Source: Candidatus Paracaedimonas acanthamoebae
Lineage (GTDB): Bacteria > Pseudomonadota > Alphaproteobacteria > Caedimonadales > Caedimonadaceae
Assembly: GCA_017307065.1 (NCBI GenBank)
Contig: JAFKGL010000014.1
Location: forward strand, 41,271-105,270
DNA length: 64,000 nt
Reading direction: 5' to 3'
Shown: positions 57,290 through 64,000 of the stretch, piece after piece
Numbering within the stretch: the stretch's first letter is position 1
Layout of the letters: every line of letters begins with the position of its first letter
Program-made: the position numbers and the translations under genes
Notes under the pieces: generated by a model
Seen by the model: only the letters and a program-made list of their open reading frames with translations
Databases searched by the model: none
Told to the model about the DNA's origin: nothing

Positions 57290-57723
57290 TTGTAATCTTA
57301 ACTCAAATTTGCAACATGTATGTTGCTGAAGAGCCTAAAGGAGAGTAGCTAATCCTTATAGGATGGAAGCGGGGGCTCTGAAGTTGCAACGAGATCTTGA
57401 AACTGTGGTTCTGATTAGAACCCCCTTCCTATTGGTCTAAAGCTGGACAGTATCTTAAGAAAAGGGATTCTGCCTTATTCTGTATTCACATGACGAACTA
57501 AAAACTAAAACAATCATATCCAGTATATAAGAGGGGAAAAAAGATGGATGAAGTTATATTAGGAATAGATGTTTCTAAGAAAGAACTTTCTATAACTCTT
57601 CTCTTCAATACTTACTATAAAAAATATAAGATCTCTAATAATATTGAAGGCTTCATAGATTTAATAAAATGGCTGCAAGATCAGGTGATTAGTAAAGTTA
57701 AAGCCTGTATGGAATCTATGGGA
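57290..57723 (+). mobile_element. IS110-family insertion sequence, 5' remnant
   Basis: The left non-coding end with the bridge-RNA region, plus about 60 codons of transposase. The right part of the element is absent; after ACMESMG the sequence changes to an unrelated coding fragment. The left boundary is not defined by a repeat because IS110 elements lack terminal inverted repeats and often make no target duplication. Confidence 0.75.
57305..57500 (+). ncRNA. IS110-type bridge RNA (putative)
   Basis: Non-coding DNA directly upstream of an IS110 transposase start. It opens with the hairpin GCAACA-TGTA-TGTTGC (57311-57326). A loop domain follows, closed by AGAGCC (57330-57335) and GGCTCT (57374-57379) with an inner ATCCT/AGGAT stem. 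Next is the hairpin GGTTCT-GATT-AGAACC (57407-57422). The conserved string GGACAGTATC is at 57445-57454, and TCTGTATT at 57479-57486. The same order, including TAAA..GGACAGTATC and ..GTATT, is what I recall for the IS621 bridge RNA, which guides target and donor recognition through two loops. Boundaries are approximate. Confidence 0.7.
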
Positions 57724-57813
57724 TTGGTGCAAAATTTGTTCAAGAATTTGCGCGGGATGGGGCTTTGGATTTCTTTATACCAGTCTTACAAGAAAGAATT
57801 AGAGGAAAAATAA
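57544..57813 (+). pseudogene. Truncated IS110 transposase
   Basis: The ATG at 57544 follows GAGGGGAAAA. Residues 1-60 (MDEVILGIDVSKKELSITLL ... KVKACMESMG) match the start of IS110 DEDD recombinases: GIDVSK carries the first catalytic Asp, and ACMESTG-like carries the Glu region. After residue 60 the frame runs into foreign sequence and stops at 57813. The rest of the RuvC-like domain and the Tnp domain with the catalytic Ser are missing, so the product is inactive. Confidence 0.85.
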
Positions 57814-58801
57814 ACGGGACTCCCACTCTAACTGAAGCCGCCTTAGAATTTTCAGATATAATTATAAAATACTTAAAAATCTTTGCTAATAATTCTTCAG
57901 AAGATCCATTAAATAAAGACATAAATCCAAGTGATATCCGAGAAATTCAGCACTTAAGTCAATGGCTTAAAAATAATTCTAAACATAATTCTTATGACAA
58001 AGTGCAAAAACAATACAGGAATCTTAAAAAGCGTGTCGAGTCGCAACGTTTTCAAGTTATCAAAGATGGAGCTTATTATATGTTTGACCTTATCAAACAT
58101 TTGGATCCTGATTTTTCAGATCTTAAAAGTCCATTTGAGTTGTCAGAATATCAAGAGAAAAAGTGGAATAGTGAGAAAGCAAAAAAACTTAGCCAATATA
58201 TTTTAGAAAAGTCTCATGAATCAGGATTAATTGAGCCCAATCGTTTGCGCCATTTCTGGGAAACTATCGCGCGAGAACAATATAATAGAGATTTTTACAA
58301 GCTTGTTTGTGAAAGTTTTCAAGATGCTCATAAAGACAGTCAAATTCATAGGATGGCACAACAGTTATGGTATGTCTCACAACTAGATACCATTCATCTT
58401 TCTCCTCAAGAAGCAAGATCACGCATGCCAGGGAACTCTACTGATGGAAGATATGCTCCTAATTTTGGATAAGATGCCAGATTCACAATCTTATCAAGGC
58501 TGGATACGAGATCCCATAGTGCGAGCATGCGGTGATATCATTATGGATGCTTTTCATCATATTGTTGGTTTAGGATGTTCATTAAAAATGGATCCATCAG
58601 CCTTCTAACTGGTATAAAATTCCTAGAGAGTTTTCTAAAAGAACAATTCAAATTCCTGAAGAAATATCAGAAGAAGAAATCCTCTCTCAAATAGCAGGAT
58701 GGAATCTTTTATTTGAGATTATTGCGAGGCTATCGAATCACCATTTACCAGAAGTTTTTTTAAAGATACAAATCTCAGATATTTTCGGTATCAAGAATTA
58801 A
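57720..58801 (+). pseudogene. Three-frame remnant of an unknown gene, beheaded at the IS junction
   Basis: A coherent protein runs in three successive frames. First, 57720-58472 (GIGAKFVQEFARDGALDFFI ... GNSTDGRYAPNFG) has no start codon of its own. Then 58444-58608 (MEDMLLILDKMPDSQSYQGW ... MDPSAF). Then 58607-58801 (NWYKIPREFSKRTIQIPEEI ... IFGIKN). The pieces abut or overlap by a few bases, as expected of a gene with two frameshifts. Its 5' end is lost at the IS110 scar. The product is soluble and helical with no known motif. A TTG at 57765 could start the first piece, but an intact function is unlikely. Confidence 0.65.
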
Positions 58802-58975
58802 TAATTTGAATAACAATAAGAAGGTAACCAGAATTCTACCTAAGTAATTTTTACTCATGGATATTAATAACTTCCCTTGTAAATATTGATGAATATTTTT
58901 TGTTAAATTCTAAAAAACAAAAAAATTAAAAGTTTAAAGGAAGCTAAGTTAGAAAATTAAGAGGGGAAATAAGGT

Positions 58976-61630
58976 TTGAATTTTATATATAGTTTTTTTA
59001 TTTTTCTTTTATCCATAAATTGTTCAGCAACAGAATTTAAATTAAGTGATTATAAATGCACAAATAAAACTCCTACGTCTTACACACTTGCTCTTTTGGA
59101 TAAGTCGTTGGTTACCTGTGAAAATGAAGAAGATGATAGAATTCCTGAAGCCGTTCGACCATTTGTTCATATTAATACAAAATCAACAAAGACACGTTCC
59201 ATGGAGAGTAAATCTTTTCCTGCAACAGATGATTATCCAGAACATTTCATAGTTCAGGTAAATTGTAGAAAACCTATATTGAGATCAGCTTTCTTAACAA
59301 AAACTCTTTTATCAGAAGAAAGTTCTAATAGAGTTAATGGTGTTCTAGAGGATATTGAAGAGGAGGGAGAATTTTCATCTAGCATTGAAAGTAGTATCTA
59401 CGAAAACGAAAGTGATGATGACGTATCCTCCTTTAGTTCCGAGGAAGATAGTGATGAAGAACTTGAATATAGGGCTTCAATGTTATTATTTCCGGTATTA
59501 GGGGAACCAAATAAAATGTTAGCTTATCTTTTAGGAACGTGGCCTTCCCTTTTAAATACCACGACCATAGTTCCATGGTTTGGCTTAAAAATAGTAGCAT
59601 CAATTGGTGTAGCTTCGACTTTAGAAGAGAAAGATAATGAACTTACTAGCATTAAAGAAGTTGTTACAGAAACTCACCGACAAGCAAAACCCATAAGAGG
59701 TAGTGGAAAACAACAAAAGGGTTTAGGAGCAGTTAGGGATTTTGACATCGATCCAGCTAGTGATGGCCTTGAAAAAGTAAGACTCAAGCCGGTTAAAAAT
59801 TGGGGCAATGCACTTTTGGATGGTGACGATTTTTTGAAATTCCATTTAGCTACCAAAGGTCAAAAAGGGTTTGATGATAGCCAATCTATGTATGAAGTTG
59901 CTAGAGAAGCTTATAAACATTATTCAGAAAGTGCTATTCACAAGGATTTTACACCTTTTTTAGACGAACCCGTTGTAGGTGAAAATAAAATTAAACTTGA
60001 TACCTTGCTTAAGAATAATTGGAAGAAATACTTCGATAAGGATCAATTGTTGTACTTGCATTGGTCTTTCTGGTTTCGTGCAAGAGGGGAAAGTGATATT
60101 TCGTCAATCTTAACAAAAATTAGAAAGGATCCATTAACCACAATAGTAATTGGAGGTCAAAAATATAATCCGCTCCAACTGATACGTTCCTTACCTATTC
60201 AGTCTGGCAAAGATTTTTATTGGTTTGATCGAGGTTCATGGTATCGAATACAATCTACAAGATTTCGAGCAATTCGTAAAAGAATCGATGCAATAACAGT
60301 TAAGCAAGAAGATTTATTTCTGCCAGATTATGAGATTGATATAACTGAACAAGGTGAAACTCAAAATAAAGATTATAAAGAATTAGCATATAATAAATCT
60401 ATAATAGAAACAATGAAGGCACAAATAGGTTCCGGCAAACCAATTGCTGAAGCAATTCTGCTTGATCGTGAAAATGCTCGACTTGGAGGAACAGGAAATC
60501 AATTTGAATTTTCAGATATTTTTATGCAACGTGCTGATAAAAAATATTATTTGATTCATGTAAAAAGAGAGAATGCAAGAGAATTTGATCATCATCGCAC
60601 ACAAGCTGAGAGATGTGCTTTATTTTTGGGTCAAAACCTAGATAGATGGATTTTACCTGGCTTATTAATTACGGGGATATTGCAAGATTTTTACAAGGAG
60701 CATATTAAGCTCCCAATAAAAACAAGCCCTGATCCTAAAAATCCTAAAAATGTTAAACACACAGAACAGGCCTGGAGTTCAACTTTTAAAGATAAATTTA
60801 AGGACATAAGAAAAGAATTTCTGGGTTCAATAGAAAGTAGAACAAAAAAAGAGAAATCCGATGAATTCAATAGTATGGTTTATAAAAAGATCCTAAATGT
60901 AAATAAAGGAGTAAGGAAATTAATAAAGAAAATAGCAGAAGATATAACTATAAAACCGTTAATAGCTCGTTTTGAATCATATGAAGATGCATTATTTAGG
61001 TGTTTTGATGCTATAGAAGATCTGATTTTACATGGCACTATAATAAGCGATGCTGAGCAGAAAACTGGAAAAATCAAAGCAGAAAATATTGAATTTATAA
61101 AAGGTTTATTTGAACAAGCGTTAGCCTTTTTAGAAAAACATCCATCCTTCGCTAAAAAGCATAAGGGGGTTCTTTCCCAAAAAGACCGGAAAAATATTAC
61201 AATTGTACAAGCTATCGTAAAAGATGGATCTGAAACTACAAAATTTAATAAGCAACGGCTTTGGGGAATAGATCAAACTAGAAAAATTATCGAAAAAGAA
61301 GGGTTTAATTTTGAAGTTGTATTTATAAAAGATAACACAAAAATTATTAAGAAACGTAAAAGAGGCTCAATAACTACCGATGAATTAGATGTAAGTGACA
61401 TAACTGGAGACATTGACAACAATTCTGAATTTGGAACCCCAGTGTTATATAAGAAAATGAAATTGCAAGAAACTCCTGTTATAGATTTACCGCTAACGTC
61501 TCAACATGGATCTTCAAGCCTTTCTACCTTGGCAGAAGTAAAATTACTTCAACCAGAAGATTCAGCTTCAATTGATTTCTCTTCTACATCTAAAATGGAA
61601 GGTATAGAGTCAACAATGGATTATGAATGA
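58976..61630 (+). CDS. Large exported protein with DUF6119/TIGR04141-like core and basic NLS-like stretch
   Basis: An 884-residue protein; the start is TTG at 58976 after GAGGGGAAATAAGG. A signal peptide (IYSFFIFLLSINCSATEF) is followed by an acidic low-complexity region (about 120-160). Residues from about 420 (FYWFDRGSWYRIQSTRFRAI) through YNK and FEFSDIFM...YYLIHVKR (about 508-530) follow the TIGR04141/DUF6119 pattern. There the D...IHVK residues resemble a PD-(D/E)XK nuclease centre. The C-terminal part has IIKKRKRGS (about 787-795), like a nuclear localisation signal. Function is not established; a secreted nuclease-type effector or toxin is a hypothesis. Confidence 0.6.
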   Translation: MNFIYSFFIFLLSINCSATEFKLSDYKCTNKTPTSYTLALLDKSLVTCENEEDDRIPEAVRPFVHINTKSTKTRSMESKSFPATDDYPEHFIVQVNCRKPILRSAFLTKTLLSEESSNRVNGVLEDIEEEGEFSSSIESSIYENESDDDVSSFSSEEDSDEELEYRASMLLFPVLGEPNKMLAYLLGTWPSLLNTTTIVPWFGLKIVASIGVASTLEEKDNELTSIKEVVTETHRQAKPIRGSGKQQKGLGAVRDFDIDPASDGLEKVRLKPVKNWGNALLDGDDFLKFHLATKGQKGFDDSQSMYEVAREAYKHYSESAIHKDFTPFLDEPVVGENKIKLDTLLKNNWKKYFDKDQLLYLHWSFWFRARGESDISSILTKIRKDPLTTIVIGGQKYNPLQLIRSLPIQSGKDFYWFDRGSWYRIQSTRFRAIRKRIDAITVKQEDLFLPDYEIDITEQGETQNKDYKELAYNKSIIETMKAQIGSGKPIAEAILLDRENARLGGTGNQFEFSDIFMQRADKKYYLIHVKRENAREFDHHRTQAERCALFLGQNLDRWILPGLLITGILQDFYKEHIKLPIKTSPDPKNPKNVKHTEQAWSSTFKDKFKDIRKEFLGSIESRTKKEKSDEFNSMVYKKILNVNKGVRKLIKKIAEDITIKPLIARFESYEDALFRCFDAIEDLILHGTIISDAEQKTGKIKAENIEFIKGLFEQALAFLEKHPSFAKKHKGVLSQKDRKNITIVQAIVKDGSETTKFNKQRLWGIDQTRKIIEKEGFNFEVVFIKDNTKIIKKRKRGSITTDELDVSDITGDIDNNSEFGTPVLYKKMKLQETPVIDLPLTSQHGSSSLSTLAEVKLLQPEDSASIDFSSTSKMEGIESTMDYE

Positions 61631-61703
61631 CGATATAAATTTTCTACTTAAGTAGATTTCTCTAATTTTTAATACATTTAGAAAATGTAGGGGGATATAA
61701 AAA

Positions 61704-64000
61704 ATGCATTGGAAAATATTATTTATAACATTAATTTTATTCTTAGAATGTTCATTTAAATGCTTTTCAAGTTTATCTTTTAATCATTTTAATGATGAAC
61801 TTTCTCAGAAAAACAAGCACATTTTGTATGATAATCATGAGGTATCGTTTGAAGAAACTGTTCCAAATACTGAAACTTTGAAACTCAAATTTAATATACC
61901 ACAACAGTTTTTATCGGAAATAGAATCATCATCAAGACTATCTTATCACCTCCGTTATCATTTGAGTATTTTTGATAATATGGTAAATGAACTAGAAAAT
62001 TATATAAGTGTATTAATCAACACCATACCTGCTTCAAACTTACTATTATTTACTCGAAATTGTTTTATTGAACATGTTGCCCGCTATATACTTTACGAGG
62101 AAAGCAGATTAAGTCACGAGGATGAAAGGGATGCATTTGAAGCTATCGAAATAATTCAAGAAATATCTCCGTCGTTAGATTTAAAAGTATGTAGCAGGCC
62201 GCTTTTTGAGTGGGTTCCCGATGATGAGGAGTTATTTGTAGGACTTCCTCCTCTAATGTTTTCATCTATTTATGAAATTCTCAAAATTATGCAACAAAAT
62301 AATAATGCCACAATGCAAGAGAATATAGATAATTTCAGGCAGCATTTGAAGAATCTGAAAATTTTTCGAAGTTATTTTGATATTAGTGAACATTTGCGAG
62401 TAACACTTCCTATGATAGAAAAAATTAGGAAATTAAAAACTCCTAATACAAAGACTGAAGAAGATGAATTAATTACAACATTAAATAGTTTATTATGTAT
62501 AAATGAGAATGTTCCATATAAATTCCAAACTTTAGATTTATCAAGCTTTGTTTCTAAGAAAAAAAAGCTTCTCTCAAATCGCAATCATTCGGCTCATGCA
62601 CTGGTTCCTTGGATGATGTTGAGAAATCTGGGGCTAGTAAGTGTGCATGCAACTTCTCCCATATTTAAAGATGTTTTATTTTTACCACAAAATAGACAGA
62701 TTTTACATGAAGCCTTACCTATGATCGTTGAAGAGTCCGAATATTTTATAGATCGTATAGAAAAATTTATAATATTAGAAATAAAAGAAGCTTTAGGAGA
62801 GGATGCCTCAATTGAAATAACTGATGATACCCCCTCTTTCCCATCTATATCACTATTAAGCAATTATGGAGCAGATACAGCATATTTACATAAAATCATA
62901 AGAACCTTTGAGAATTTTGATTTTAAGTGCATTCCATCCATACATGTTATTTTAAGACTTATGGATATTTTAGGTGAAATCTCTAAAAATCTTTCGCCCA
63001 CTATTGCAAGCTTAAATTCAAATTTCTGGGATAATTTAAAAAGACTACGTGATTCAGGCCAACATGGGCTCTCATTTCAAAGAAGATTAGTTAAGGCTTT
63101 AGAGGAAGAAAGAAGCATAGTTTTACTTATACTCAAAGATTTTAGTGAAACTTTCGATTTTGCTAAGAATACACTTGATGCTTTTCCAAAAAATTTGTCT
63201 TCATTGCAAAATTTTTATAAGACGCCACAAACTAACATAAAACCCATTGAAGGAAGAGGCGTGGATAAGCTTATGTCTATGCTCTATCCTCTTTATCTTA
63301 CAATTGATGATAAAGAAGAATTAATAAATACGGCTGATTTATATATAAATCCAAAAGATAGCCTATTATTAGTGAAAGCAGTCATTGAAAGAAAACGGCC
63401 TATTGATGAGAACACCAAACAAGAAGAATTTACTGCAAATGTCGACAATTTACCTCTTTCTAAAACGACAAAGAAAAAATTAAAAGAAGCATATAAGGCT
63501 ATAAAAATTAATGGGTTTTTAGGCAATAAAGAAGAAGAACATGAAGAAAAATCAAAAGAGTTACTAAAGACATTAGATGGTATTAAAATTTTAACAAGCG
63601 AAGAAGTAAGATATTCTTTAAAGAAATTAACTGAAAAAGATGATCGAGGAGGTACTGTTTTTAATGATGCTACTACCTTTAAATATCTTGAAGCTAAATT
63701 ACAAGAAATAGGCATTATAGATCCAGAAATTATAAAAATATGGCAGGATAAATGGGAAAAAATAAGAAAACCAAAAAATAATGAACAAACTAAAAAAGAA
63801 AAAGATAAAAGCACTGATGATGTAAGAACAATTATTCAAAATTCTGTTATTACGAGTGAAGAGATTTTAAAATTTCTGAAGATGATTCATGATGTATTAG
63901 GAGGTGCTTCAGATAGCAGAGGAATATTCTTTAAAGTTCAAAATATTGCACTTTCAGTAGAGCATCATTTAACAATGATCCGTCATTATTTAGGGTTCAT
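61704..64000 (+). CDS. Very large exported protein with HEPN-like R-x4-H motifs (runs off the window)
   Basis: The ATG at 61704, preceded by AGGGGGA, opens a frame of at least 765 codons with no stop before the window edge. A signal peptide (MHWKILFITLILFLECSFKC) is followed by a helical, charged protein. RNHSAH at residues 293-298 and RDSGQH at 449-454 both fit R-[NDH]-x3-H, the catalytic motif of HEPN ribonucleases; a further MIRHYLGF stands at the window end. It begins 73 bases after the DUF6119-like gene with a similar ribosome binding site, suggesting an operon. No named family is recognised, and the HEPN reading rests on motifs only. Confidence 0.6.
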   Translation, partial: MHWKILFITLILFLECSFKCFSSLSFNHFNDELSQKNKHILYDNHEVSFEETVPNTETLKLKFNIPQQFLSEIESSSRLSYHLRYHLSIFDNMVNELENYISVLINTIPASNLLLFTRNCFIEHVARYILYEESRLSHEDERDAFEAIEIIQEISPSLDLKVCSRPLFEWVPDDEELFVGLPPLMFSSIYEILKIMQQNNNATMQENIDNFRQHLKNLKIFRSYFDISEHLRVTLPMIEKIRKLKTPNTKTEEDELITTLNSLLCINENVPYKFQTLDLSSFVSKKKKLLSNRNHSAHALVPWMMLRNLGLVSVHATSPIFKDVLFLPQNRQILHEALPMIVEESEYFIDRIEKFIILEIKEALGEDASIEITDDTPSFPSISLLSNYGADTAYLHKIIRTFENFDFKCIPSIHVILRLMDILGEISKNLSPTIASLNSNFWDNLKRLRDSGQHGLSFQRRLVKALEEERSIVLLILKDFSETFDFAKNTLDAFPKNLSSLQNFYKTPQTNIKPIEGRGVDKLMSMLYPLYLTIDDKEELINTADLYINPKDSLLLVKAVIERKRPIDENTKQEEFTANVDNLPLSKTTKKKLKEAYKAIKINGFLGNKEEEHEEKSKELLKTLDGIKILTSEEVRYSLKKLTEKDDRGGTVFNDATTFKYLEAKLQEIGIIDPEIIKIWQDKWEKIRKPKNNEQTKKEKDKSTDDVRTIIQNSVITSEEILKFLKMIHDVLGGASDSRGIFFKVQNIALSVEHHLTMIRHYLGF

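Noticed and set aside
57765..58472. A complete gene starting at TTG 57765
   Set aside because: Protein-like sequence continues upstream of that TTG in the same frame to about 57720 and downstream in two other frames, so it is a fragment.
63293..63814. 173-codon minus-strand frame within the last gene
   Set aside because: It lies wholly inside the long open plus-strand gene and its Ser/Phe-rich composition is typical of the antisense of Lys/Glu-rich coding DNA.

Overview
The window looks like a piece of chromosome from an AT-rich alphaproteobacterium, probably a host-associated one of the Holosporales / Paracaedibacter kind. The lineage is inferred from gene content. It carries a TrcR/DUF1013 regulator, a YbjN gene beside an accessory-UbiK gene, lgt with midA and pgeF, a polyhydroxybutyrate set (phasin, phaB, phaC), and many exported proteins without known relatives, including two patatin-like lipases. 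There are two tRNA genes (Arg-TCT, Glu-CTC) and no rRNA, CRISPR array or prophage.

Left third (1-23 kb): partial hflX behind hfq, then trcR, a phosphofructokinase gene, a DUF465 gene, tRNA-Arg and two tandem patatin paralogues, all but the DUF465 gene on the minus strand. The translation block follows: rpmI-rplT, then a tight pheS-pheT-lepA run with 4-base overlaps and an acetyltransferase. After that come a phasin with a near-consensus promoter, a large exported membrane protein, two tiny genes for exported peptides, a TetR-type regulator, ybjN and a very short ubiK-like gene. Divergent from these is hldD-lgt-midA-pgeF, packed with overlaps.

Middle (23-51.6 kb): the F1 ATP synthase operon atpHAGDC behind a 315-base leader with a strong hairpin, then a duplicated-domain periplasmic protein, an EamA transporter, phaB, trxA, phaC, an orphan sensor kinase, aminopeptidase P, a RutE-like nitroreductase, small exported proteins, tRNA-Glu, two large exported proteins of unknown function and a three-gene RND efflux operon.

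Right end (51.8-64 kb) is accessory. It holds a LuxR-HTH / membrane / NB-ARC / TPR protein of NLR-like architecture with recently duplicated repeats, an ArsR-SRPBCC pair, and a Phd-VapC toxin-antitoxin locus whose antitoxin is frameshifted. Next is the 5' half of an IS110 element whose upstream region looks like a complete bridge RNA, with the transposase cut after about 60 codons and joined to a three-frame pseudogene. The window ends in two large adjacent genes for exported proteins. The first has a DUF6119/TIGR04141-like nuclease-type core and a basic nuclear-localisation-like stretch. The second runs off the window and contains two R[N/D]xxxH motifs of the HEPN ribonuclease type. The bridge-RNA relic and this large exported pair are the most unusual content.
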